Source of the DNA: Tupaia tana
Lineage: Eukaryota > Chordata > Mammalia > Scandentia > Tupaiidae
Assembly: GCA_026018925.1 (NCBI GenBank)
Contig: JAKSZU010000211.1
Span: 124,001-188,000 of the forward strand
Direction: 5' to 3'
Length of the DNA stretch: 64,000 nucleotides
The notes below the pieces were generated by a model, which did not search any database, was not told the DNA's origin, and saw only the letters and a program-made list of their open reading frames with translations. Positions 35,012-45,300 of the stretch are shown one piece after another. Every line of letters begins with the position of its first letter. The first letter of the stretch is position 1. The position numbers were made by a program, and so were the translations under genes.

Positions 35012-35079
35012 GAGGAGACAGGAGCAGAGAGAGACAGAGACCTCAGAGACACAGAGACAGAGATAGAAGGCCAGAGGGG
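35012..35079 (+). other. Purine-rich CAGAGA-type stretch (reference copy)
   Basis: A low-complexity segment built of GAGACAG, CAGAGA and GACACAGAG phrases; 48 of the 60 bases 35,011-35,070 are purines. The phrases look like short internal duplications, and one phrase is lost in some monomers (for example near 760 and 3,908). This segment gives each monomer its strand asymmetry. No function is claimed. Confidence 0.7.
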
Positions 35080-35178
35080 CTCCCTACCACACTAGCTTTG
35101 CTTGCTGGAGGCTGAATTATGAGTAGAAAATCTTCATTTCTCCTGAGCCCTGAAATATCTAGTTCCCAGTATCCATGT

Positions 35179-35195
35179 GGAATCTTCTCAGAGAA
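35179..35195 (+). other. Heat-shock-element-like inverted motif with 11-base palindrome (reference copy)
   Basis: GGAATCTTCTCAGAGAA contains GAA-2-TTC, two correctly spaced inverted heat-shock-element units, followed after two bases by AGA where a third perfect unit would have GAA. It also contains the odd-length palindrome TTCTC-A-GAGAA (35,185-35,195). The motif recurs in nearly all monomers. Variants reading GGAATATTCTC (for example near 1,516, 11,900, 16,624 and 36,124) lose one TTC context but lengthen the palindrome to 13 bases. Binding by heat-shock factor is speculative, because strong sites normally have three good units. Confidence 0.3.
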
Positions 35196-35204
35196 TGGCT
35201 CCAC

Positions 35205-35220
35205 TCTCCTGCCTGGGAGA
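35205..35220 (+). other. Small inverted repeat TCTCC-6-GGAGA (reference copy)
   Basis: TCTCC at 35,205-35,209 pairs with GGAGA at 35,216-35,220 across the loop TGCCTG. The 5-bp stem is present in most monomers. It is broken where the right arm reads GGCAGA (the TTCATAAAA subfamily), where the left arm reads CTCACC (the GCGTATT subfamily) or CTCTTG (the AGCAAAAGG subfamily). No compensatory change is seen, so structural selection is not supported. Confidence 0.35.
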
Positions 35221-37748
35221 AAGGAGCAGAAGGGCTTATTAACAAAACAGAAGATGGAGCTGAGAGCCAGAAAGAAATTCTACCTTTCAAAAAATCGTAA
35301 AATGAAAAAATTACCAAAAAAAAAATGAGGAGACAGGAGCAGAGAGAGACAGAGACCTCAGAGACACAGAGACAGAGATCGAAGGCCAGAGGGGCTCCCT
35401 ACCACACTAGCTTTGCCTGCTGGAGGCTGAATTATGAGTAGAAAATCTTCCTTTCTCCTGAGCCCTGAAATATCTAGTTATCAGTATCCATGTGGAATCT
35501 TCTCAGAGAATGGCTCAACTCTCCTGCATGGGAGAAAGGAGCAGAAGGGCTTATTAACAAAACAAAAGATGGAGCTGAGAGCCAGAGAGAAATTATACCT
35601 TTAAAAAAATCGTAAAATGGAAAAATTACCAAAAAGAAAATAGGAGAAAGGAGCAGAGAGAGACAGAGACCTCAGAGACACAGAGACAGAGATAGAAGGC
35701 CAGCGGGGCTCCCTACCACACTAGCTTTGCTTGCTGGAGGCTGAATTATGAGTAGAAAATCTTCATTTCTCCTGAGCCCTGAAATATCTATTTCCCAGTA
35801 TCCATGTGGAATCTTCTCAGAGAATGGCTCAACTCACCTGCCTGGGAGAAAGGAGCAGAAGGGCGTATTAACAAAACAGAAGATGGAGCTGAGAGCCAGA
35901 TAGAAATTCTACCTTTCCGAAAATCGTAAAATGGAAAAATTACCAAAAAAAAAATGAGGAGAAAGGAGCAGAGAGAGTCAGAGACCTCAGAGACACAGAG
36001 AAAGAGATAGAAGGCCAGAGGTGCTCCCTACCACACTAGCTTTGCTTGCTGGAGGCTGAATTATGAGTAGAAAATCTTCATTTCTCCTGAGCCCTGAAAT
36101 ATCTTGTTCCCAGTATCCATGTGGAATATTCTCAGAGAATGGCTCAACTCTCCTGCCTGTCAGAAAGGAGCAGAAGGGCTTATTAACAAAACAAAAGATG
36201 GACCTGAGAGCCACAGAGAAATTCTACCTTTAAAAATTCATAAAAAGGAAAAATTACCAAAAAAAAAATGAGGAGACAGGAGCAGAGAGAGACAGAGACC
36301 TCAAAGACACAGAGACAGAGATAGAAGGCAAGAGGGGCTCCCTACCACACTAGCTTTGCTTGCTGGAGGCTGAATTATGAGTAGAAAATCTTCATTTCTC
36401 CTGAGCCCTGAAATATCTAATTCCCAGTATACATGTGGAATCTTCTCAGAGAATGGCTCAACTCTCTTGCCTGGGAGAAAGGAGCAAAAGGGCTTATTAA
36501 CAAAACAAAAGATGAACCTGCGAGCCAGAGAGAAATTCTACCTTTAAAAAAATCGTAAAAATGAAAAATTACCAAAAAAAAAATGAGGAGACAGGAGCAG
36601 AGAGAGACAGAGACCTCAGGGACACAGAGACAGAGATAGAAGGCCAGAGTGGCTCCCTACCACACTAGCTTTGCTTGCTGGAGGCTGAATTATGAGTAGG
36701 AAATCTTCATTTCTCCTGAGCCCTGAAATATCTAGTTCCCAGTATCCATGTGGAACCTTCTCAGAGAATGGCTCAACTCTCCTGCCTGGGAGAAAGGAGC
36801 AGAAGGGCTTATTAACAAAACAAAGGATGGAGCTGAGAGCCAGAGAGAAATTCTACCTTTAAAAAAATCGTAAAAAGGAAAAATTACCAAAAAAATAATG
36901 AGGAGACAGGAGCAGAGAGAGACAGAGACCTCAGAGACACAGAGACAGAGATAGAAGGCCAGAGGGGCTCCCTACCACACTAGCTTTGCTTGCTGGAGGC
37001 TGAATTATGAGTAGAAAATCTTCATTTCTCCTGAGCCCTGAAATATATAGTTCACAGTATCCATGTGGAACCTTCTCAGAGAATGGCTCAACTCTCCTGC
37101 CTGGGAGAAAGGAGCAGAAGGGCTTATTAACAAAACAGAAGATGGAGCAGAGAGCCAGATAGAAATTCTACCTTTCAAAAAATCGTAAAATGGAAAAATT
37201 ACCAAAAAAAAATGAGGAGACAGGAGCAGAGAGAGACAGAGAACTCAGAGACACAGAGACAGAGATAGAAGGCCTGAGGGGCTCCCTCCCACACTAGCTT
37301 TGCTTGCTGGAGGCTGAATTATGAGTAGAAAATCTTCATTTCTCCTGAGCCCAGAAATATCTAGTTCCCAGTATCCATGTGGAATCTTCTCAGAGAATGG
37401 CTCAACGCTCTTGCCTGGGAGAAAGGAGCAAAAGGGCTTATTAACAAAACAAAAAATGAAGCTGAGGGCCAGAGAGAAATTCTACCTTTAAAAAAATCGT
37501 AAAATGGAAAAATTACCAAAAAAAAATGAGGAGACAGGAGCAGAGAGAGACAGAGACCTCAGAGACACAGAGACAGAGATAGAAGGTCCGAGGGGCTCCC
37601 TACCACACTAGCTTTGCTTGCTGGAGGCTGAATTATGAGTAGAAAATCTTCATTTCTCCTGAGCCCTGAAATATCTAGTTCCCAGTATCCATGTGGAAAC
37701 TTCTCAGAGAATGGCTCAACTCTCTTGCCTGGGAGAAAGGAGCAGAAG

Positions 37749-40580
37749 GGCTTATTAACAAAACAAAAGATGGAGCTGAGAGTCAGAGAGAAATTCTACC
37801 TTTAAAAAAATCGTAAAAAGGAAAAATTACCAAAATAAAAATGAGGAAACAGGAGCAGAGAGAGACAGAGACCTCAGAGACACAGAGACAGAGATAGAAG
37901 GCCAGAGGGGCTCCCTACCACACTAGCTTTGCCTGCTGGAGGCTGAATTATGAGTAGAAAATCCTCCTTTCTCCTGAGCCCTGAAATATCTAGTTCCCAG
38001 TACCCATGTGGAATCTTCTCAGAGAATGGCTCAACTCTCCTGCCTGGGAGAAAGGAGCAGAAGGGCTTATTAACAAAACAAAAGATGGAGCTGAGAGCCA
38101 GAGAGAAATTCTACCTTTAAAGAAACCGTAAAAAGGAAAAATTACCAAAAAAATATGAGGAGACAGGAGCAGGGAGAGACAGAGACCTCAGAGACACAGA
38201 GACAGAGATAGAAGGCCAGAGGGGCTCCCTACCACACTAGCTTTGCTTGCTGGAGGCAGAATTATGAGTAGAAAATCTTCATTTCTCCTGAGCCCTGAAA
38301 TATCTAGTTCCCAGTATCCATGTGGAATCTTCTCAGAGAATGGCTCAACTCTCCTGCCTGGGAGAAAGGAGCAGAAGGGCTTATTAACAAAACAGAAGAT
38401 GGAGCTGAGAGCCAGATAGAAATTCTACCTTTCAAAAAATCGTAAAATGGAAAAATTACCAAAAAAAAAATGAGGAGACAGGAGCAGAGAGAGACAGAGA
38501 CCTCAGAGACACAGAGACAGAGATAGAAGGCCAGAGGGGCTCCCTCCCACACTAGCTTTGCTTGCTGGAGGCTGAATTATGAGTAGAAAATCTTCATTTC
38601 TCCTGAGCCCTGAAATATCTAGTTCCCAGTATCCATGTGGAATCTTCTCAGAGAATGGCTCAACTCTCTTGCCTGGGAGAAAGGAGCAAAAGGGCTTATT
38701 AAAAAAACAAAAGATGAAGCTGAGAGCCAGAGAGAAATTCTACCTATAAAAAAATCGTAAAAAGGAAAAATTACCAAAAAAAAATGAGGAGACCGGAGCA
38801 GAGAGAGACAGAGACCTCAGAGACACAGAGACAGAGATAGAAGGCCCAAGGGGCTCCCTACCACACTAGCTTTGCTTGCTGGAGGCTGAATTATGAGTAG
38901 AAAATCTTCATTTCTCCTGAGCCCTGAAATATCTAGTTCCCAGTATCCATGTGGAATCTTCTCAGAGAATGGCTCAACTCTCTTGCCTGGGAGAAAGGAG
39001 AAGAAGGGCTTATTAACAAAACAAAAGATGGAGCTGAGAGCCAGAGAGAAATTCTACCTTTAAAAAAATCGTAAAAAGGAAAAATTACCAAAATAAAAAT
39101 GAGGAAACAGGAGCAGAGAGAGACAGAGACCTCAGAGACACAGAGACAGAGATCGAAGGCAAGAGGGGCTCCCTACCACACTAGCTTTGCCTGCTGGAGG
39201 CTGAATTATGAGTAGAAAATCTTTCTTTCTCCTGAGCCCTGAAATATATAGTTCCCAGTATCCATGTGGAATCTTCTCAGAGAATGGCTCAACTCTCCTG
39301 CCTGGGAGAAAGGAGCAGAAGGGCTTATTAACAAAACAAAAGATGGAGCTGAGAGCCAGAGAGAAATTCTACCTTTAAAAAAATCGTAAAATGGAAAAAT
39401 TACCAAAAAGAAAAATGAGGAGACATGAGCAGAGAGAGACAGAGAACTCAGAGAAACAGAGACAGAGATAGAAGTCCAGAGGGGCTCCCTACCACATTAG
39501 CTTTGCTTGCTGGAGGATGAATTATGAGTAGAAAATCTTCATTTCTCCTGAGCCCTGAAATATCTAGTTCCCAGTATCCATGTGGAATCTTCTCAGAGAA
39601 TGGCTCAACTCTCCTGCCTGGGAGAAAGGAGCAGAAGGGCTTATTAACAAAACAAAAGATGGAGCTGAGAGCCAGAGAGAAATTCTACCTTCCAAAAATC
39701 GTAGAAAGGAAAAATTACCAAAAAAAAAATGAGGAGACAGGAGCAGAGAGATACAGAGACCTCAGAGACACAGAGACAGAGACAGAAGGCCAGAGGGGCT
39801 CCCTACCACACTAGCTTTGCTTGCTGGAGGCTGAATTATGAGTAGAAAATCTTCATTTCTCCTGAGCCCTGAAATATCTAGTTCCCAGTATCCATGTGGA
39901 ATCTTCTCAGAGAATGGCTCCACTCTCCTGCCTGGGAGAAAGGAGCAGAAGGGCTTATTAACAAAAGAGAAGATGGAGCTGAGAGCCAGATAGAAATTCT
40001 ACCTTTCAAAAAATCGTAAAATGAAAAAATTACCAAAAAAAAAATGAGGAGACAGGAGCAGAGAGAGACAGAGACCTCAGAGACACAGAGACAGAGATCG
40101 AAGGCCAGAGGGGCTCCCTACCACACTAGCTTTGCCTGCTGGTGACTGAATTATGAGTAGAAAATCTTCCTTTCTCCTGAGCCCTGAAATATCTAGTTAC
40201 CAGAATCCATGTGGAATCTTCTCAGAGAATGGCTCAACTCTCCTGCATGGGAGAAAGGAGCAGAAGGGCTTATTAACAAAACAAAAGATGGAGCTGAGAG
40301 CCAGAGAGAAATTATACCTTTAAAAAAATCGTAAAATGGAAAAATTACCAAAAAGAAAATAGGAGAAAGGAGCAGAGAGAGACAGAGACCTCAGAGACAC
40401 AGAGACAGAGATAGAAGGTCCGAGGGGCTCCCTACCACACTAGCTTTGCTTGCTGGAGGCTGAATTATGAGTAGAAAATCTTCATTTCTCCTGAGCCCTG
40501 AAATATCTAGTTCCCAGTATCCATGTGGAATCTTCTCAGAGAATGGCTCAACTCTCTTGCCTGGGAGAAAGGAGCAGAAG
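37749..40580 (+). repeat. Domain B 9-monomer unit, copy 1
   Basis: Monomer starts: 37749, 38064, 38378, 38693, 39007, 39322, 39638, 39952, 40267 (2,832 bp). Each unit is preceded by a GGTCCGAGG monomer end (37,585 and 40,417). Members in order: GAGAGTCAGAG with CCAAAATAAAAATG; TTTAAAGAAAC with CAGGGAGAG; CAGATAG with CTCCCTCCC; GACCGGAGCAG; GAGAAGAAGGG with GATCGAAGGC; GACATGAGCAG; CGTAGAAAGG with AGATACAGAG; CTCCACTCTCC with CAGATAG; and GAAAATAGGAG. The first six match 13,529-15,416 in order. Confidence 0.85.
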
Positions 40581-43098
40581 GGCTTATTAACAAAACAAAA
40601 GATGGAGCTGAGAGTCAGAGAGAAATTCTACCTTTAAAAAAATCGTAAAAAGGAAAAATTACCAAAATAAAAATGAGGAAACAGGAACAGAGAGAGAGAC
40701 AGAGACCTCAGAGACACAGAGACAGAGATAGAAGGCCAGAGGGGCTCCCTACCACACTAGCTTTGCCTGCTGGAGGCTGAATTATGAGTAGAAAATCCTC
40801 CTTTCTCCTGAGTCCTGAAATATCTTGTTCCCAGTATCCATGTGGAATCTTCTCAGAGAATGGCTCAACTCTCCTGCCTGGGAGAAAGGAGCAGAAGGGC
40901 TTATTAAGAAAACAAAAGATGGAGCTGAGAGCCAGAGAGAAATTCTACCTTTAAAGAAATCGTAAAAAGGAAAAATTACCAAAAAAATATGAGGAGACAG
41001 GAGCAGGGAGAGACAGAGACCTCAGAGACACAGAGACAGAGATAGAAGGCCAGAGGGGCTCCCTACCACACTAGCTTTGCTTGCTGGAGGCAGAATTATG
41101 AGTAGAAAATCTTCATTTCTCCTGAGCCCTGAAATATCTAGTTCCCAGTATCCATGTGGAATCTTCTCAGAGAATGGCTCAACTCTCCTGCCTGGGAGAA
41201 AGGAGCAGAAGGGCTTATTAACAAAACAGAAGATGGAGCTGAGAGCCAGATAGAAATTCTACCTTTCAAAAAATCGTAAAATGGAAAAATTACCAAAAAA
41301 AAAATGAGGAGACAGGAGCAGAGAGAGACAGAGACCTCAGAGACACAGAGACAGAGATAGAAGGCCAGAGGGGCTCCCTCCCACACTAGCTTTGCTTGCT
41401 GGAGGCTGAATTATGAGTAGAAAATCTTCATTTCTCCTGAGCCCTGAAATATCTAGTTCCCAGTATCCATGTGGAAACTTCTCAGAGAATGGCTCAACTC
41501 TCTTGCCTGGGAGAAAGGAGCAAAAGGGCTTATTAACAAAACAAAAGATGAAGCTGAGAGCCAGAGAGAAATTCTACCTTTAAAAAAATCGTAAAAAGGA
41601 AAAATTACCAAAAAAAAATGAGGAGACCGGAGCAGAGAGAGACAGAGACCTCAGAGACACAGAGACAGAGATAGAAGGCCCAAGGGGCTCCCTACCACAC
41701 TAGCTTTGCTTGCTGGAGGCTGAATTATGTGTAGAAAATCTTCATTTCTCCTGAGCCCTGAAATATCTAGTTCCCAGTATCCATGTGGAATCTTCTCAGA
41801 GAATGGCTCAACTCTCCTGCCTGGCAGAAAGGAGCAGAAGGGCTTATTAGCAAAACAAAAGATGGACCTGAGAGCCAGAGAGAAATTCTACCTTTAAAAA
41901 TTCATAAAAAGGAAAAATTACCAAAAAAAAAATTGAGGAGACAGGAGCAGAGAGAGACAGAGACCTCAGGGACACAGAGACAGAGATAGAAGTCCAGAGG
42001 GGCTCCCTACCACACTAGCTTTGCTTGCTGGAGGCTGAATTATGAGTAGAAAATCTTCATTTCTCCTGAGCCCTGAAATATCTAGTTCCCAGTATCCATG
42101 TGGAATCTTCTCAGAGAATGGCTCAACTCTCCTGCCTGGGAGAAAGGAGCAGAAGGGCTTATTAACAAAACAAAAGATGGAGCTGAGAGCCAGAGAGAAA
42201 TTCTACCTTTCAAAATATCGTAGAAAGGAAAAATTACCAAAAAAAAATGAGGAGACAGGAGCAGAGAGATACAGAGACCTCAGAGACACAGAGACAGAGA
42301 CAGAAGGCCAGAGGGGCTCCCTACCACACTAGCTTTGCTTGCTGGAGGCTGAATTATGAGTAGAAAATCTTCATTTCTCCTGAGCCCTGAAATATCTAGT
42401 TCCCAGTATCCATGTGGAAACTTCTCAGAGAATGGCTCCACTCTCCTGCCTGGGAGAAAGGAGCAGAAGGGCTTATTAACAAAACAGAAGATGGAGCTGA
42501 GAGCCAGATAGAAATTCTACCTTTCAAAAAATCGTAAAATGAAAAAATTACCAAAAAAAAAATGAGGAGACAGGAGCAGAGAGAGACAGAGACCTCAGAG
42601 ACACAGAGACAGAGATCGAAGGCCAGAGGGGCTCCCTACCACACTAGCTTTGCCTGCTGGAGGCTGAATTATGAGTAGAAAATCTTCCTTTCTCCTGAGC
42701 CCTGAAATATCTAGTTACCAGAATCCATGTGGAATCTTCTCAGAGAATGGCTCAACTCTCCTGCATGGGAGAAAGGAGCAGAAGGGCTTATTAACAAAAC
42801 AAAAGATGGAGCTGACAGCCAGAGAGAAATTATACCTTTAAAAAAATCGTAAAATGGAAAAATTACCAAAAAGAAAATAGGAGAAAGGAGCAGAGAGAGA
42901 CAGAGACCTCAGAGACACAGAGACAGAGATAGAAGGCCAGAGGGGCTCCCTACCACACTAGCTTTGCTTGCTGGAGGCTGAATTATGAGTAGAAAATCTT
43001 CATTTCTCCTGAGCCCTGAAATATCTAGTTCCCAGTATCCATGTGGAATCTTCTCAGAGAATGGCTCAACTCACCTGCCTGGGAGAAAGGAGCAGAAG
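40581..43098 (+). repeat. Domain B 8-monomer unit, copy 2
   Basis: Monomer starts: 40581, 40898, 41212, 41527, 41841, 42156, 42470, 42785 (2,518 bp). It follows copy 1 directly. Offsets are 2,832-2,834 bp for the first four members and 2,518 bp for the last three. Two monomers of copy 1 (39007 and 39322) are replaced here by one (41841), a TTAGCAAAAC / TTCATAAAA monomer like that at 25168. A short AGAG insertion sits near 40,690 in the purine-rich stretch. Confidence 0.85.
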
Positions 43099-44671
43099 GG
43101 CGTATTAACAAAACAGAAGATGGAGCTGAGAGCCAGATAGAAATTCTACCTTTCCGAAAATCGTAAAATGGAAAAATTACCAAAAAAAAAATGAGGAAAA
43201 AGGAGCAGAGAGAGTCAGAGACCTCAGAGACACAGAGAAAGAGATAGAAGGCCAGAGGTGCTCCCTACCACACTAGCTTTGCTTGCTGGAGGCTGAATTA
43301 TGAGTAGAAAATCTTCATTTCTCCTGAGCCCTGAAATATCTTGTTCCCAGTATCCATGTGGAATATTCTCAGAGAATGGCTCAACTCTCCTGCCTGTCAG
43401 AAAGGAGCAGAAGGGCTTATTAACAAAACAAAAGAACGACCTGAGAGCCACAGAGAAATTCTACCTTTAAAAATTCATAAAAAGGAAAAATTACCAAAAA
43501 AAAAATGAGGAGACAGGAGCAGAGAGAGACAGAGACCTCAGAGACACAGAGACAGAGATAGAAGGCAAGAGGGGCTCCCTACCACACTAGCTTTGCTTGC
43601 TGGAGGCTGAATTATGAGTAGAAAATCTTCATTTCTCCTGAGCCCTGAAATATCTAATTCCCAGTATACATGTGGAATCTTCTCAGAGAATGGCTCAACT
43701 CTCTTGCCTGGGAGAAAGGAGCTAAAGGGCTTATTAACAAAACAAAAGATGAACCTGCGAGCCAGAGAGAAATTCTACCTTTAAAAAATCGTAAAAAGGA
43801 AAAATTACCAAAAAAAAAAATGAGGAGACAGGAGCAGAGAGAGACAGAGACCTCAGGGACACAGAGACAGAGATAGAAGGCCAGAGGGGCTCCCTACCAC
43901 ACTAGCTTTGCTTGCTGGAGGCTGAATTATGAGTAGAAAATCTTCATTTCTCCTGAGCCCTGAAATATCTAGTTCCCAGTATCCATGTGGAACCTTCTCA
44001 GAGAATGGCTCAACTCTCCTGCCTGGGAGAAAGGAGCAGAAGGGCTTATTAACAAAACAAAAGATGGAGCTGAGAGCCAGAGAGAAATTCTACCTTTAAA
44101 AAAATCGTAGAAAGGAAAAATTACCAAATAAAAATTAGGAGACAGGAGCAGAGATATACAGAGACCTCAGAGACACAGAGACAGAGACGGAAGGCCAGAG
44201 GGGCTCCCTACCACATTAGCTTTGCTTGCTGGAGGCTGAATTATGAGTAGAAAATCTTCATTTCTCCTGAGCCCTGAAATATCTAGTTCCCAGTATCCAT
44301 GTGGAATCTTCTCAGAGAATGGCTCACCTCTCCTGCCTGGGAGAAAGGAGCAGAAGGGCTTATTAACAAAAGAGAAGATGGAGCTGAGAGCCAGATAGAA
44401 ATTCTACCTTTCAAAAAATCGTAAAATGAAAAAATTACCAAAAAAAAAATGAGGAGACAGGAGCAGAGAGAGACAGAGACCTCAGAGACACAGAGACAGA
44501 GACAGAAGGCCAGAGGGGCTCCATACCACACTAGCTTTGCTTGCTGGAGGCTGAATTATGAGTAGAAAATCTTCATTTCTCCTGAGCCCTGAAATATCTA
44601 GTTCCCAGTATCCATGTGGAATCTTCTCAGAGAATGGCTCAACTCTCCTGCCTGGGAGAAAGGAGCAGAAG
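43099..44671 (+). repeat. Domain B linking segment (5 monomers)
   Basis: Monomer starts: 43099, 43414, 43728, 44043, 44357. The first three form the GCGTATT / TTCATAAAA / AGCAAAAGG trimer and match 35,862-36,805 at the 7,237-bp offset. The fourth has CGTAGAAAGG with AGATATACAG, and the fifth has ACAAAAGAGAAGATGG with CAGATAG. The large 17-monomer duplication begins after this segment. Confidence 0.75.
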
Positions 44672-45300
44672 GGCTTATTAAGAAAACAAATGATGGAGCT
44701 GAGAGCCAGAGAGAAATTCTACCTTTAAAAAAATCGTAAAAAGGATCAATTACCAAAAATTAAAATGAGGAGACAGGAGCAGAGAGAGACAGAGACCTCA
44801 GAGACACAGAGACAGAGATAGAAGGCCAGAGGGGCTCTCTATCACACTAGGTTTGCTTGCTGGAGGCTGAATTCTGAGTAGAAAATCTTCATTTCTCCTG
44901 AGCCCTGAAATATCTAGTTCCCAGTATCCATGTGGAATCTTCTCAGAGAATGGCTCAACTCTCCTGCATGGGAGAAAGGAGCAGAAGGGCTTATTAACAA
45001 AACAAAAGATGGAGCTGAGAGCCAGAAAAAAATTGTACCTTTAAAAAATTGTAAAATTGAAAAATTACCAAAAAAAAATGAGGAGACAGGAGCAGAGAGA
45101 GACAGAGACCTCAGAGACACAGAGACAGAGATAGAAGGCCAGAGGGGCTCCCTACCACACTAGCTTTGCTTGCTGGAGGCTGAATTATGAGTAGAAAATC
45201 TTCATTTCTCCTGAGCCCTGAAATATCTAGTTCGCAGTATCCATGTGGAATCTTCTCAGAGAATGGCTCAACTCACCTGCCTGGGAGAAAGGAGCAGAAG
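44672..45300 (+). repeat. GGATCAATT cassette, two members only
   Basis: Members 1 and 2 (AAATTG then TACCTTTAAAAAATTG). Member 2 has lost the CpG (TTGT) and ends with ordinary AGAAAATCTTCATTTC, so the cassette is broken within its second member. Confidence 0.75.

Larger units (their letters stand above)
34918..35232 (+). repeat. Representative near-consensus monomer (315 bp)
   Basis: This copy is close to the commonest base at most positions and serves as a reference. In order it holds: an AT-rich start (GGCTTATTAAC and AAAACAAAAGATGG); a run of A-tracts (34,973-35,009); a purine-rich CAGAGA-type stretch (35,012-35,079); a mixed part with CACACTAGCTTTGCTTGCTGG and AATTATGAGTAGAAAATC; and a closing part with CCCAGTATCCATGTGGAATC, TTCTCAGAGAA and CTGCCTGGGAGAAAGG. 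Hand count: A 116, G 75, C 62, T 62. The only CpG is at 34,981-34,982, against roughly 15 expected from composition. Its own differences from the usual form include CTCCACTC for CTCAACTC near 35,201 and a T inside the last A-run. Confidence 0.9.
33347..37748 (+). repeat. Domain B segment following the 13-monomer unit (14 monomers)
   Basis: Monomer starts: 33347, 33662, 33976, 34288, 34602, 34918, 35233, 35548, 35862, 36177, 36491, 36806, 37121, 37435. The first six repeat 29,262-31,149. Then the template changes: 35,233-37,120 corresponds to 42,470-44,356 at an offset of 7,237 bp, and the run from 35,862 corresponds to 11,640 onward at 24,221 bp. The last two monomers match 31463 and 31777 (GAACTCAG with GGCCTGAGG; AAAAAATGAAGC). 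Confidence 0.8.

Noticed and set aside
35179-35184. GGAAT as evidence of human satellite II/III
   Set aside because: GGAAT occurs once per monomer, not as tandem pentamers, and the rest of the monomer is unrelated.
34918-35232. CENP-B box
   Set aside because: The required TTCG followed by a downstream CGGG is not present in the monomer; the single CpG lies in ATCGTAAAAAGG, which does not fit. A centromeric role cannot be argued from this motif.
34918-35232. Origin from a SINE or tRNA-derived element
   Set aside because: I find no convincing internal polymerase III A and B boxes and no 3' tail structure. The A-runs are internal and present in every tandem copy.
34918-35232. Origin from a retroviral LTR
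   Set aside because: No TG...CA ends, primer-binding site, polypurine tract next to an LTR boundary, or coding remnant is visible. The purine-rich part alone is too simple to support this.
34918-35232. Ancestral half-length monomer, suggested by GAGAAAGGAGCAGAAGG resembling GAGACAGGAGCAGAG within one monomer
   Set aside because: The likeness covers only a short purine-rich phrase. Its two copies are about 118 and 197 bp apart, not half a monomer, and the flanking bases do not align.
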